Of a DNA stretch of 64,000 nucleotides, positions 28,983 to 39,403 are shown one piece after another. The position numbers and the translations under genes were made by a program. Where the stretch lies: contig CP155566.1 in the NCBI GenBank assembly GCA_039696685.1, forward strand, positions 2,232,001 to 2,296,000. The letters are read 5' to 3'. Source of the stretch: Vibrio sp. CDRSL-10 TSBA (GTDB lineage Bacteria; Pseudomonadota; Gammaproteobacteria; Enterobacterales; Vibrionaceae). Within the stretch, counting starts at the first letter, position 1. Each line of letters starts with the position of its first letter. The notes under the pieces are model-generated. The model had not been told where the DNA came from. It searched no databases and was given only the letters and a program-made list of their open reading frames with translations.

Positions 28983-30654
28983 TTAAGCCACCATCATCTG
29001 CGGCACCTGGCTGCGGGAAAACGCGCTGATCACCGCTTGTAAAATCGCCGATGAGGTATCTTCACCAGTGGTGACGCTGCAATATTTCTGGCCATCAATC
29101 ACCAAGGCGATACACGCCTGAGCCTGGGCATTGGTGCCTTCAGACAGCGCAGACTCGTCCAGATGTGTGACGTCAATTTTAGTCGAAAAACGTTTTTCCA
29201 GACCGTTGACCAATGCTTCCACGATGCCATTACCTTCACCGGTCAACGTGGTATTAATGGCCGGGATACGGAACTCGCCCGAGACTTTACCGTTTTGGGT
29301 GTGCACATCGTAACCTTCAATCAACCATTGCGGATCCTGATTAGAGAAATAGTGATCAAAAATAGACTTAATCGCTAAAGAAGTAATTTCCGCCCCACTG
29401 GTTTCGGACTCTTTTTGTACCAGTTTGCTCACCTCTGCATGCATCCATTTCGGTAAGCTAATGTTGAAATCCCGCTCCAGGATCAGAGCAATACCGCCCT
29501 TGCCGCTTTGGCTGTTGATACGCACTACCGCCTCATAATCTCTGCCGATATCACGTGGGTCAATCGGCAAATAAGCGACCTCCCAGTGCGGCAACTGATG
29601 CTTGTCATGATATTGCATCGACTTACGAATCGCGTCCTGGTGACTGCCTGAAAATGCGGTGTAAACCAGTTCACCGACCCAAGGATGACGGGGTGAAACC
29701 GGCAATTCAGTACAGTATTCAACGGTTTCAATAATCTCTTGTACATTCGAGAAATCCAGCTGCGGATCCACACCTTGTGAATACAGGTTCATGCCCATAG
29801 TCACCAGATCCATATTGCCGGTGCGCTCTCCGTTACCCAGCAAGGTGCCTTCGATGCGATCTGCGCCCGCCATTACACCCAGTTCAGCGGCCGCCACGCC
29901 GCAGCCACGATCATTGTGGGTATGCAGACTGATTTCGACCAGTTTCGCGCTGGTTGACCTTACGGCAGAAGTATTCGATTTGGTCAGCAAAGATGTTTGG
30001 CGTCGACATTTCGACTGTCGCAGGCAGGTTAATGATCACCCGGCGTCCGGTTTGCGGCTGCCATTCCTCAATCACCGCATTGCAGACGTCCAGCGCGTAA
30101 TCCAGTTCCGTGCCGGTAAAGCTTTCCGGTGAGTACTGGAACGCCCAGTCGGTTTGCGGATACTGCTCTGCATAATCACGCACCCAACGCGCGCCCTGAA
30201 CCGCAATCTGTTTAATGCCGTCTTTATCTTTGCCAAACACTTGCTCGCGCTGCACAGTAGAGGTTGAATTGTAAACATGCACAATCGCCTTTTTCGCGCC
30301 GGCAAGTGCTTCATAGGTGCGGGCAATCAGCTCTTCACGCGCCTGGGTCAGCACCTGAATCGTCACATCATCCGGAATCAAATCCTCTTCGATCAATGAA
30401 CGAACAAAGTCGAAATCCGGCTGCGACGCCGATGGAAAGCCCACTTCGATCTCTTTAAAGCCCAGCTTGACCAACAGCTTAAATAAACGTGTTTTTTTCT
30501 CCACTCCCATTGGATTGATCAGCGCCTGGTTACCGTCGCGCAGATCCACACTGCACCAGTTCGGTGCCTGAGTAATCACCTGATCCGGCCAGGTACGGTC
30601 TGTTAAACGAACCGGTGTAAAAGGGCTGTACTTACGATGGTTAAACATAGCCAT
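28983..30654 (-). CDS. leuA: 2-Isopropylmalate synthase, long (yeast/mycobacterial) type
   Basis: First committed step of leucine synthesis: acetyl-CoA plus 2-oxoisovalerate gives 2-isopropylmalate. [12 protein letters not shown] near residue 38 and [19 protein letters not shown] hold the metal-binding Asp and His-x-His; the C-terminal part (residues about 430-556) is the LeuA dimer/allosteric domain. It belongs to the roughly 560-aa LeuA type 2, not the 520-aa E. coli type. The frame breaks near residue 237; deleting one base from GTTTC at 29942-29946 gives [13 protein letters not shown] and 556 aa. It stands alone, divergent from an Lrp-type regulator and away from leuBCD. Confidence 0.92.
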
Positions 30655-30869
30655 AATCCTAATTTGAGTTGGGTTGCTGCCGGGCGGTGAACGGACCGCC
30701 TCACGACAGCGTGGAGAGATGTTGTGTTGTTATAGGCCTAGTTTACGCAAGACGGAGCACAATAAGGTTGCGTTATTAGCGAGAAACAAAAATAATGAGC
30801 AATATTAATAAACAAAAAATGCAAAAATATTTACTTTTATTGCTGACAACATCTGATAAGAGAAATGTA

Positions 30870-31353
30870 ATGAAGCTTGACCGCTATGACATCAAGATTT
30901 TGACCGAGTTACAAAAGGACGGTTCTCTGTCGAACCAGGAGCTGGCCGACCGTATCGGACTGACGCCAGCCCCCTGTTTCGCGTCGGGTACACCAGCTGC
31001 AGGATAACGGTGTGATTGAGCGCTACGTCGCGCGTGTTAATGAAAGGCAGGTCGGATTGAATTTGGTGGCACTGCTCTATATCAGCATGGATAAGCACAT
31101 TCCGGAGCGTTTCGCCGCCTTTGAACAAGCCATCGCAGAGATCCCTGAAGTGATCGAATGTTATCTGATCACCGGTCACGACGCCGATTATCAGCTCAAA
31201 GTTGCGGTGTCAGACATGGACAGCTATCACGATATTCTATTGGGAAAAATCACCCGTATTCAGGGCGTCTCCGGCGTCAACTCGTCATTTATTATGCGTA
31301 AGGTCGTCGAATCTGCCCCCTTACCGCTGCATTACGCGCAGCGAGAAAACTAA
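30870..31353 (+). CDS. Lrp/AsnC-family transcriptional regulator
   Basis: Amino-acid-responsive regulator. MKLDRYDIKILTELQKDGSLSNQELADRIGL is the AsnC HTH start, and the C-terminal RAM domain includes VIECYLITGHDADYQLKVAVSDMD. The frame breaks inside the HTH; one base too many in GTTTC at 30976-30980 (corrected TPAPCSRRVHQLQDNGVI), giving 160 aa. It is divergent from leuA with 215 bp between starts, so control of leuA by leucine or a related amino acid is likely. ATG at 30870 is preceded by AGAGAA. Confidence 0.87.
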
Positions 31354-31552
31354 AGGTCGGCGACAGATATAGCGCCGTTATGTACAGCGATTAAATCAAG
31401 ACTATTGAAATATCAGAAACGCTGTTTTGCTGGCTATACAGAATGAGGTCGCTCACGTATACACTTAAAAACAACTGCTGGGAAATCATCCAACACGTTG
31501 ATGTCACCTATTAGCAGCAGCTGCCTTCGTATTGGCACTATGCGGATGAAAT

Positions 31553-32497
31553 CTACAACAGTCTTTTAGCCGTATGGACATCAATAATAAGGATATCGAC
31601 ATACCCACCTGTTAGAGCGCCTTTAATTGCAGCTAGCTTATCCATACCACCCGCCAGAGCTACGACTCTCGGACAACTTTTTACCACCTGAAGATCCATG
31701 CCAATGACAGGATCTTCATCAGGCCCCAACACTGGCTGCCCATTCTCGTCAAAGTAGTGCAGACAAATGTCTCCAACTGCACCACGTGAAGCAAGATCTT
31801 CCACCATATCATCTTTATAGTAGTTGCCTGAAGATTTCAGCAAATGGGAAGGCTCCAACATTCCAATACCAACCAACGCAAAATCTACTTCACCAAACAT
31901 GTTAACCACAGAGCTTACTTCACCTGTTTTTAACAACATCTGCTTATAATCAACTGTTCTTTCTATACTTTGGGAAGGTAAAAGAAAGGCTTCACAATTA
32001 AGCATTTCGGCTAAAGAATGCGTTAGCATTGAAGCTTGTGCATTGCCATTGACACCCACTCCACCTAGCAGTTGAACCACGCCTTTTGCTTTTATGCTCA
32101 GAGGATGCAATTGTTCAACCATCTCCCGAATCGTTCCGCTCCAAGCAGATACACCAACTAGCGAATTTGCAGGTAATGAGGTTTGCATGTAGTGAGCAGC
32201 AGCAGAGCCGATAGCTCTCTTAATCGCATCTTCGCTCGCTTTTTCTGGCACATCTACAATTATAGCCTGAGCTAAACCATATCTGTTTTGAAGTTCTGCT
32301 TCGACGTTTAGATAGACATTAGATGGTTGAACCACGGTAATTTTAACAATGCCTTCCTTAGTGCAGCGGGAAAGAGCTCGGGAAACAAATGACTGTGAAA
32401 GATCTAGCTGTTTAGCAATATCGGACTGCTTTTTACCTTCGTCGTAGTAAAGTGTCGCGATTTTTACTAACAAACGCTGTTCATCTCTCTTTAACAT
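31553..32497 (-). CDS. SorC/DeoR-type sugar-responsive regulator
   Basis: 314-aa regulator with an N-terminal HTH (KKQSDIAKQLDLSQSFVSRALSR, residues about 22-45) and a C-terminal sugar-phosphate-binding domain of the SorC type (VGVSAWSGTIREMV, VVQLLGGVGVNGN, FALVGIGMLEPS, VVALAGGMDKLAAIKGAL). It directly follows the sugar operon, separated by that operon's terminator, so it has its own promoter. EryD of Brucella, which represses erythritol genes, is in the same family. The palindromes at 36714, 41014 and 41326, and a weaker copy before this gene (32556), are its likely operators. Effector unknown; a pentose or tetrose phosphate from the pathway is expected. Confidence 0.88.
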   Translation of the reverse strand: MLKRDEQRLLVKIATLYYDEGKKQSDIAKQLDLSQSFVSRALSRCTKEGIVKITVVQPSNVYLNVEAELQNRYGLAQAIIVDVPEKASEDAIKRAIGSAAAHYMQTSLPANSLVGVSAWSGTIREMVEQLHPLSIKAKGVVQLLGGVGVNGNAQASMLTHSLAEMLNCEAFLLPSQSIERTVDYKQMLLKTGEVSSVVNMFGEVDFALVGIGMLEPSHLLKSSGNYYKDDMVEDLASRGAVGDICLHYFDENGQPVLGPDEDPVIGMDLQVVKSCPRVVALAGGMDKLAAIKGALTGGYVDILIIDVHTAKRLL

Positions 32498-32555
32498 ATC
32501 GAAACCTCAGTCATAAAATAGGCACCACATTAGTGCCGAGACATTATTCAAGCTG

Positions 32556-32567
32556 GAATAAAAATTC
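32556..32567. promoter_or_regulatory. Weak SorC-type operator copy (autoregulation?)
   Basis: GAATAAAAATTC keeps the GAAT/ATTC arms and 12-bp length of the three strong palindromes further upstream in the cluster (core GAATATATATTC). It lies 59 bp before the SorC start. Confidence 0.4.
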
Positions 32568-32590
32568 ATAATACCTCGACTTCCCAGAAG

Positions 32591-32622
32591 AAAAAAGACC
32601 AACGCACACTGGCGTTGGTCTT
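32591..32622 (-). terminator. Intrinsic terminator of the sugar operon
   Basis: On the minus strand AAAGACCAACGC pairs with GCGTTGGTCTTT, followed by TTTTT. It lies between the isomerase gene and the SorC gene and closes the catabolic transcript. Confidence 0.9.
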
Positions 32623-32802
32623 TACTCTGTTGAAGAAACCGAAACGAGAAACCGTCAGCCTACTTCTCTGTCATTGTAAAAGTAGCTGCAGTCCGGATCA
32701 TGACTACTTAAGTAAAACCTAATTAATTGATCGCCGACTTTTTCAACAGTGGCTTTAGTCATTTAAAACTCTCTTGCTCAAGAATGATTATAGGAATCAA
32801 TC

Positions 32803-33376
32803 CTACTGATCTTCTGGCTTATCAACTAAACTCAGGGTCATATCACCCAGTTTGGTTACCTGGAAGCCGTTTGCTTTGTACTCTTCATAGTCAAACGCAT
32901 CCATCTCATCTACTGCGATCTTATGATACTCATAAAAGCCAGGCCACCAGTCATGATCATCACCAAACTGTGTATTCAAAAATGCATCAACTGCAGCTTT
33001 ACCCATTTCTGGTGCCACATACCATGCCCCAAGTGATAGAAACGTTTACGTCATTACCAATAACACAACGACGTGCTGCTGGTACGCTTTCAACAACCCC
33101 ACAACGGACACCTGGACACTTGGCAGCAGCTAAGTGGACCCCCATCCCAGTACCACAAAAAATAATAGCACGCTCAAACTCTTTCTCGGTTATCATTGAA
33201 CCAGCGCGTAATCCAATACGGTGAAACATTTCTACATCAGGGTCATCCGGGTCTTTAACGCCGATATCGGTCACTTCCCAGCCTTTACTTTGCAAATACT
33301 TAACAATGACTTCTTTTAGCGGAAAACCAGCCCAATCCGCTGCAACTAAAATTTGCTTGTCTTTAATTAACTTCAT
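32803..33376 (-). CDS. RpiB/LacA/LacB-family sugar isomerase
   Basis: Aldose-ketose isomerase fold. ILVAADWAGFPLKEVIVKYL is the RpiB N-terminus, FCGTGMGVHLAAAKCPGVRCG the phosphate/anion loop with the catalytic Cys region, and NDVNVLSLGAWYVAPEMG the RpiB core after correction. One base too many in GAAAC at 33039-33043 splits the frame; corrected length is 190 aa, some 40 longer than E. coli RpiB. The extra C-terminus (WWPGFYEYHKIAVDEMD) resembles isomerases linked to unusual pentoses or tetroses rather than housekeeping RpiB. It is the last gene of the operon. Candidate role: D-apiose isomerase or a tetrulose-phosphate isomerase. Confidence 0.8.
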
Positions 33377-33434
33377 TTTTGTTCTCCAGTTTTATTTCAT
33401 GAAATATGGATTTAATTTTGAAATATTTTATTCT

Positions 33435-34919
33435 TTAGCTATTAGGACTATAGCGAGTTCTCTCTATCGCCATTTTCCATTGCTTATATTTTTCTTTAAC
33501 TTTTACATTTTCCGAATTGGGTTTAATAATTTTGACTTTCCTTGGAATTGCATTTAGATCACAATATTCAGGCCACCAATTCAAAGCTCGGCCAGCCATA
33601 AATGCGCTTCCCAGTGCAGATATCTCTGAAATTTCACTTCTTATGATTGGAATTTGTAATAAATCAGCCTGAAACTGCATCAGTTCAATATTTTTCGAAG
33701 GGCCCCCATCAACTGATAAAGCACTAAATTTCATACCACCAGATAGCTGCATAGCAAAGAAAAGATCTGCCACTTGGTAGGCTACAGACTCGAAGGCAGC
33801 ACGCGCAACATGTGCCTGGTTAGCGGCATCGGTTAATCCGGTTATCAGGCCACGAGATTTAGCGTCCCAATAAGGAGCTCCAAGCCCGGCCAGAGCTGGG
33901 ACAAAAAAAACGCCCCCGTTATCTTCTACTGACCAAGCCAAATCGCTAAGCTTATTAATATCCTCTATACCCAAAAGTCGAGAAATGAACTTAACCCCGG
34001 ATCCGGTATGGATAATGTTACCTTCCATAGCAATCATAGGCTTCCCATCGTCCCAAGCAACGGTAGTTGAAACACCTAAATCATGTTTTGGTACATCTTC
34101 GATACAAACCATGAGAGAGCTACCCGTACCATAAGTAGCTTTTACAACGCCATGGTTAAATCCTCCCTGTCCATACAGGGCCGCATGAGAATCTCCTGCT
34201 TGCGCTAAAATCGGCACTCCATCAATTATGCAAGAAACGCCAGATGTCACACCACGTTCACCAGCAGACGCACGAACTTCAGGTAAACATTGTTCTGGTA
34301 TTTGGTATAAATCAAGTAACAACGGATCCCAACGAAAAGTGTTTATATTGAACAACTGATATCGTGAAGCATTAGAAACATCCGTAACAAATTGCTCACC
34401 GCCAGTAAGTTTCCACACCAACCAGCTATCTACAGTCCCAGCACACAGTTCACCACGTATAGCTCTTTGCGTACCGTTTTCGATACTATCAAGCAACCAA
34501 CGGATTTTTGATGCAGGAAACAGGGGGTCAATAACAGATCCCGTTAAAGATTTAACTAGATCCGCTTCCGGTTTTTTTGCGATCTCTGCACAAATATCTT
34601 CAGAGCGGCGACACTGCCAACTCACCAACGGGGTTAATGCCTCGCCGCTACTTCTTTCCCAAATCAATACAGATTCACGTTGGTTGCTGATTGCAACACC
34701 CGCTAGAAAGCTCTTGTCAAGATCCATAAGACAGGCTGCAATTGCCTCTTCAGTAGCAACCCAAATTTTTTCAGGATCCTGCTCTGCCCAACCAGGATGA
34801 GGATATACTAGTTGCACTGGTACACTACCTTTGCTCAACACATCTCCATTTTGGCTGACAGAGATCGCTTTAGCGTTCGTCGTTCCTTCATCAATTGCTA
34901 GGATAAACGGCTGAGACAT
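33435..34919 (-). CDS. FGGY-family carbohydrate kinase
   Basis: 494-aa sugar kinase phosphorylating the imported or isomerised substrate. The N-terminal ATPase fold has AIDEGTTNAKAISV and GVAISNQRESVLIWER; the C-terminal half has KATYGTGSSLMV, PALAGLGAPYWD and LSVDGGPSKN, a complete FGGY layout. It resembles glycerol-kinase-type members but has its own signature loops. It starts one base after the transketolase C-subunit stop. In the non-oxidative D-apiose route the equivalent enzyme is apulose kinase; an erythritol/erythrulose or ribulose kinase is the alternative. Confidence 0.87.
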   Translation of the reverse strand: MSQPFILAIDEGTTNAKAISVSQNGDVLSKGSVPVQLVYPHPGWAEQDPEKIWVATEEAIAACLMDLDKSFLAGVAISNQRESVLIWERSSGEALTPLVSWQCRRSEDICAEIAKKPEADLVKSLTGSVIDPLFPASKIRWLLDSIENGTQRAIRGELCAGTVDSWLVWKLTGGEQFVTDVSNASRYQLFNINTFRWDPLLLDLYQIPEQCLPEVRASAGERGVTSGVSCIIDGVPILAQAGDSHAALYGQGGFNHGVVKATYGTGSSLMVCIEDVPKHDLGVSTTVAWDDGKPMIAMEGNIIHTGSGVKFISRLLGIEDINKLSDLAWSVEDNGGVFFVPALAGLGAPYWDAKSRGLITGLTDAANQAHVARAAFESVAYQVADLFFAMQLSGGMKFSALSVDGGPSKNIELMQFQADLLQIPIIRSEISEISALGSAFMAGRALNWWPEYCDLNAIPRKVKIIKPNSENVKVKEKYKQWKMAIERTRYSPNS

Positions 34920-34920
34920 G

Positions 34921-35866
34921 TTACTTCTCCTCTAACATCTCTAGCGCAGTTTTCACTATGCCATTTACATCAAAACCGTGATAAGCGCGTAGAGATTTAC
35001 GATCACCAGCCATTGCATAGCCACCATCAGAAATACCAAGTCGTTTAACTCGATTCCCAGTGCCAAACTCCGCTACAACTTCACATATCAGCGCACCGAC
35101 ACCGCCATTTACGTTGTGTTCCTCAACTGTAATAACGGATTGAACTTTAGATAGATACTCAGCTAATTGATGGGTATCACATGGTCGAATTGATGACAGA
35201 CACAGAACTTGCGAAGAGATTCCCTGATCACGAAGTACAGCCGCAGCATCGACAACTTCGTGCATTGCTGAGCCCATACCAACAAGTAATATATCTTCTC
35301 CCTCTGACAGGACATCCACTTTCCCAGGCTCAAATTTGTAGCCTTCACCAAATAATTCAGGCAACTCCTTACCATCCATACGAATATAGACGGGACCCTG
35401 TTTATCGATCGCGTAGTCGATAATCTGACGACACTGCATCGGTGACGCAGGAGCGTAAATTTCAATGTTACCGAAACCACGCATAACCGATATATCATCA
35501 ATACTATGGTGAGTGCTCGCTAGCGGGCCATAACTAGCACCAGAATTTAAACCAAACAACTTCACATTTGTGTTGTTGTAGCATATATCTACTTTGACCT
35601 GCTCATTTGCTCTAGAAACTAAAAATGGCGCTGCGTTACACGTAACCGCTACTTTGCCGCCCAGAGCTAATCCAGCAGCAGTACCAACTAAAACTTGCTC
35701 TGCAATACCCACATTCACTAAACGCTCAGGAAACGCCTTAATGAAAGGTGCAATTTTCGCGGTGGAAGTGGAATCTGCCACTACAGGTACAAGATCTACT
35801 CCTCGTTTCTATGGCTGAGATAAAACGCTCAACCATAATATTTGCAAAATGTTCTGCATTAGCCAT
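34921..35866 (-). CDS. Transketolase, C-terminal subunit
   Basis: Pyrimidine-binding and C-terminal domains of a split transketolase. ERLVNVGIAEQVLVGTAAGLALGG contains the Glu that activates thiamine diphosphate; SHHSIDD-like loop reads STHHSIDDISVMRGF; VITVEEHNVNGGVGALI is the C-terminal domain. The frame breaks near residue 19; removing one base from GTTTC at 35805-35809 gives ERGVDLVPVVADSTSTAK and 314 aa. Its start overlaps the N-subunit stop by 8 bases, ensuring equal synthesis. Two-subunit transketolases of this kind are typical of catabolic operons, for example apulose-4-phosphate transketolase. Confidence 0.87.
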
Positions 35867-36689
35867 GATTCAATTCCTCCAACGCCAACGTAACTTCCTC
35901 ACCTTTAGGCACTCTGTGGTGCCACTCTGGACGCCCTTGAATAAAGGAAATCCCTGCGCCTTTAATGGTATTCGCAATAACCACATGTGGCTTACCTTCT
36001 GGTTTTAAGCTTTCGAGTGTTGTGACGACAGATTCTATGTTATTACCCTCACACTCGGTCACTTGCATACCAAAGGCTTTCCATTTTTCATCCAAAGGAT
36101 CGGTTTTCATGATGTCTTCAGTGAAACCAGCCAATTGCAATTTGTTTTTGTCGTTGATGATAATCAAGTTATCCAGCTCATAATGGGCGGCGACTAATGC
36201 AGCTTCCCAGTTGCTGCCCTCAGCCAACTCACCATCACCCGTGAGAACATAAATTTTGCGTTTACTACCTGATTTTTTGGCAGCAAGGGCTAAACCAACC
36301 GCGACAGGAAGTCCATGGCCTAAAGCCCCCGTATTCAACTCGACACCAGGAGTTTTATGCTTAACTGGGTGACCCGGAAGTTTGGAATCAGCATGCTGGT
36401 AAGTAGCTAACCAATCGATAGGAAAATATCCTGCTTCTGCTAAACAGCAATAATAACCGCCAGCTGCATGCCCCTTGGATTGAATGTACACATCCCTTTC
36501 AGGATCCTCTAAACGGTCTGGAGCACAATTAAGAATTCTAAAATATAACGATGTGACAATTTCAACTTGAGAAAGGTCAGCCCCAGTGTGACCACCAGCT
36601 GGACTTTCCGAGTTCAACACCACAATTCGCTTGCGAATATCGGTGGCTTTTTTAACGAGTTCATCAGTCGATAAACGATAAGGGTTCAT
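35859..36689 (-). CDS. Transketolase, N-terminal subunit
   Basis: Thiamine-diphosphate-binding half, 276 aa. The ThDP motif is VLTGDGELAEGSNWEAA ending in the NDKN residues about 27 positions later; substrate His residues lie in ESPAGGHTGADLS and SKGHAAGGYY. The start at 36689 is taken because GGAGGT precedes it; an upstream in-frame ATG (36755) would run over the operator palindrome at 36714-36727. The palindrome and a 110-bp gap to the permease gene indicate a second, SorC-controlled promoter for the enzyme half of the operon. Confidence 0.9.
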   Translation of the reverse strand: MNPYRLSTDELVKKATDIRKRIVVLNSESPAGGHTGADLSQVEIVTSLYFRILNCAPDRLEDPERDVYIQSKGHAAGGYYCCLAEAGYFPIDWLATYQHADSKLPGHPVKHKTPGVELNTGALGHGLPVAVGLALAAKKSGSKRKIYVLTGDGELAEGSNWEAALVAAHYELDNLIIINDKNKLQLAGFTEDIMKTDPLDEKWKAFGMQVTECEGNNIESVVTTLESLKPEGKPHVVIANTIKGAGISFIQGRPEWHHRVPKGEEVTLALEELNHG

Positions 36690-36713
36690 ATTAACCTCCA
36701 ATATATTCACTAC

Positions 36714-36727
36714 TGAATATATATTCA
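36714..36727. promoter_or_regulatory. SorC operator, copy 1 (transketolase promoter)
   Basis: Perfect palindrome TGAATATATATTCA, 25 bases upstream of the transketolase N-subunit start; a half copy (ATATATTCA) sits 18 bp nearer the gene at 36701. Identical to the copy at 41014. Confidence 0.75.
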
Positions 36728-36799
36728 TAAAGAGAAAAAAATAGCATAAGTACATCAGAATGTGACATTAACTGATATTTCGCTCCTGCTAGATTAAAC

Positions 36800-37876
36800 T
36801 TAATCAACAGCTTTTTGAGACGTAATTGCTGCTTTGTACTGCATCTTGCTTTGCATCTGATCGATAATAACAGCGATAATGATGACGATACCTTTAATCA
36901 CCATTTGCCAAAACTCACTTACTCCCATCATAACTAACCCATCAGCCAAAATACCGATAACGAAAGCGCCAATAATGGTTCCAACTACCGTACCACGACC
37001 GCCTGCTAGAGATGTCCCCCCTAGCACAACAGCGGCAATGGCATTCATTTCAAATGCTGTACCTGTAGCTGGGTGGCTAGCAACTAATTGAGAGGTGACA
37101 ACAATACCTGCTAATGCCGCACACAAACCCGAAATTGTATATACCCAAACTTTGACGTTATTAACTTTAACACCCGAAAGTTCTGCTGCACGTTCGTTGT
37201 CACCAATCGCGTAAACGTGACGACCAAAAGGCAACTTCTTCGCCACATAAGCAATAATACATGCCACCAAAAACATCAACCAAATTGCATATGGAATTCC
37301 GAATAGATAGCCAGAACCAATGAGATCAAACCCCGTATTGCCAAGTTGAGGGTTACCCTGTAATCCTGGGAAGGTTTCGCCACCAGATAGCAACATCGCT
37401 GCACCTCGAATCACATACATGGTACCTAAGGTGCAAATGAAAGGAGCTACGTTATAACGTGTTATGAGTAGTCCATTGAGCGCCCCTATGGCTCCACCAA
37501 TAACCAGTACCATAGGTACAATTACCCATACACTTGGGAATATCGCAATCCCAAACATCGGTAACACAATACCTTTTGATATCAAGTAACCAGCAACCAT
37601 ACCGCAAAAGCCCAAAGTGGCACCAATTGACAAGTCGATTCCTGCGGTAATGATGACAAACGTAATACCTAGCGCAAGAAAGGCGTTGATAGATATATGC
37701 TTAACCATGATGATTAAACTACTTGGCGCTAAAAACCCATCCACGGTGAATGAGAAGAAGCCCAATATAATAAATAACGCTATAAAAGTTCTCAATTTCA
37801 ACAAAATCAAACCAATGTTCGCGGAGTTAAATTGATTTTGTGGCACTGTCATGCCGTCAATTGCTTTGGCTTTCAT
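36800..37876 (-). CDS. Ribose-type sugar ABC transporter permease
   Basis: 358-aa inner-membrane permease of the RbsC family with eight to ten hydrophobic segments. Family landmarks are ITAGIDLSIGATLGFCGM, FICTLGTMYVIRGAAMLLSGG, GDNERAAELSGVKVNNVKVWVY (coupling helix) and VVLGGTSLAGGRGTVVGTIIGAF. It follows the ATPase gene by two bases. A homodimer would form the pore for the sugar delivered by the periplasmic protein at 40-41 kb. Confidence 0.92.
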   Translation of the reverse strand: MKAKAIDGMTVPQNQFNSANIGLILLKLRTFIALFIILGFFSFTVDGFLAPSSLIIMVKHISINAFLALGITFVIITAGIDLSIGATLGFCGMVAGYLISKGIVLPMFGIAIFPSVWVIVPMVLVIGGAIGALNGLLITRYNVAPFICTLGTMYVIRGAAMLLSGGETFPGLQGNPQLGNTGFDLIGSGYLFGIPYAIWLMFLVACIIAYVAKKLPFGRHVYAIGDNERAAELSGVKVNNVKVWVYTISGLCAALAGIVVTSQLVASHPATGTAFEMNAIAAVVLGGTSLAGGRGTVVGTIIGAFVIGILADGLVMMGVSEFWQMVIKGIVIIIAVIIDQMQSKMQYKAAITSQKAVD

Positions 37877-37878
37877 AA

Positions 37879-39398
37879 TTAAAATCCTTGCGCACTAGCT
37901 AGTACTAAGTCTTCTTCTGTAGTTTCTTTTCGAAGCACATTTGCTGTAAGTTTGCCATTTGACATCACCAGTATTCTGTCTGATATCGCCATTATTTCTT
38001 TCAGGTCAGAAGTTGAGAACAGAACCCCAATACCTTGTTGTGAGAGCTTCACCATCATTTCAAAAACATCAGCTTTAGCGCCCACATCGATACCCCGAGT
38101 TGGTTCATCCAACAACAAAACTTTGGGCTCGTTCAACAACGAACGGCCAATAACCACTTTTTGTTGGTTTCCGCCACTCAACGCCTGAATTTCAACTTTT
38201 GGAGAAGAGACTTTTATCGATAAGTTACCAATCGTTTCTTCTACGGCTTTCCCTTCTTCTTGCTCCGAAATCGCCATGCCATTTAATCGCTTCCAAAGGC
38301 TTGAAATCGTCAAATTGCTGGCAACAGAACTAACCGGAAAAATGCCAGACTGTTTACGGTCTTCGGGTACTAGACCAATACCCATTTTTACGCGGTCCGG
38401 CGTCGTCGTTTTAGAACCAATAATTTTCCCATTCAGAGAGAAACGACCTGAATATTTTGTTTTACCGACCAAACATTCAAATAGTTCCGTACGTCCTGCT
38501 CCCATCAAACCGTAGATTCCAACAATCTCACCTTCACGAACATAAAACGACACATCGTTAACTACACTCGATTCAGACTCGTTGACACAAGTAATACCTT
38601 CAGCTTCCAATACCTTCACACCGTATTCACGATTCTCAGGCAAGAAATCCGCAACTGGATCGCTACCTAGCATCTGACGAACTATCCAGGGCACGCTGAT
38701 CTCTTGAAACCGCCGCTTCGGATTGGAATTTCCCGTCTCTCAAAATCGTAATATAAGTACCAATTTCCATTAGTTCTTCTAGACGATGAGAGATATAAAT
38801 GATGGATACTCCTTGAGCCGTAAGGTCTCGAATAACATCAAATAAAATCTCAACTTCTTTCTTACTCAATGCCGAAGTAGGTTCATCTAGAATTAGGACA
38901 TCGACTTTTCCTGATAGCGCTTTTGCTATCTCTACAAGCTGTTTCTGACCAACTTTCAAATTAGAAACAAATTCATTTGGATCGATATCCTGTTTGAGCC
39001 TCTTCATTAACTCATTCGCAATCTGACATTGTGTTGCATTATCGATAGGGGAAAAACCTTTCTGCTTCTCTCTCCCTAAAAATATATTTTCGGCAACCGT
39101 CAAGTTATCAGAAAGATTTAACTCTTGATGGACCATACCAATACCATGTTCAGCCGCGCTGCGAGTGCTATCAAACGAGACAGGTTTACCTGCAATATAT
39201 ATTTGCCCTTCTGTCTGTTGCTGAACACCAGCGAGTATCTTCATCAATGTGGATTTTCCAGCACCATTTTCGCCAATGATTACATTAACAGCACCGCGAT
39301 AAACGTTATACGAGACATTATCTAGTGCCTTAGTTTCCAGGAAAAACCATTGAAATGTTTTCCGCTCTCATAACAATGTCTTTATTATCAGGTCTCAT
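37879..39398 (-). CDS. Ribose-type sugar ABC transporter ATPase (duplicated ABC domain)
   Basis: RbsA-type ATPase with two ABC domains. Domain 1: GENGAGKSTLM (Walker A), LKVGQKQLVEIAKAL, LILDEPTSALS. Domain 2 has the degenerate loop IYGLMGAGRTELFE usual for this family, LSGGNQQKVVIGRSL and LLLDEPTRGIDVGAK. Two slips break the frame: GTTTC at 39333-39337 (before Walker A) and GAAAC at 38706-38710 (between domains). Correcting both gives 505 aa, the family norm. ATG 39398 overlaps the spacing to the DUF2291 stop (39404). It is the only gene in the window needing two corrections. Confidence 0.9.
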
Positions 39399-39403
39399 AA
39401 CTT

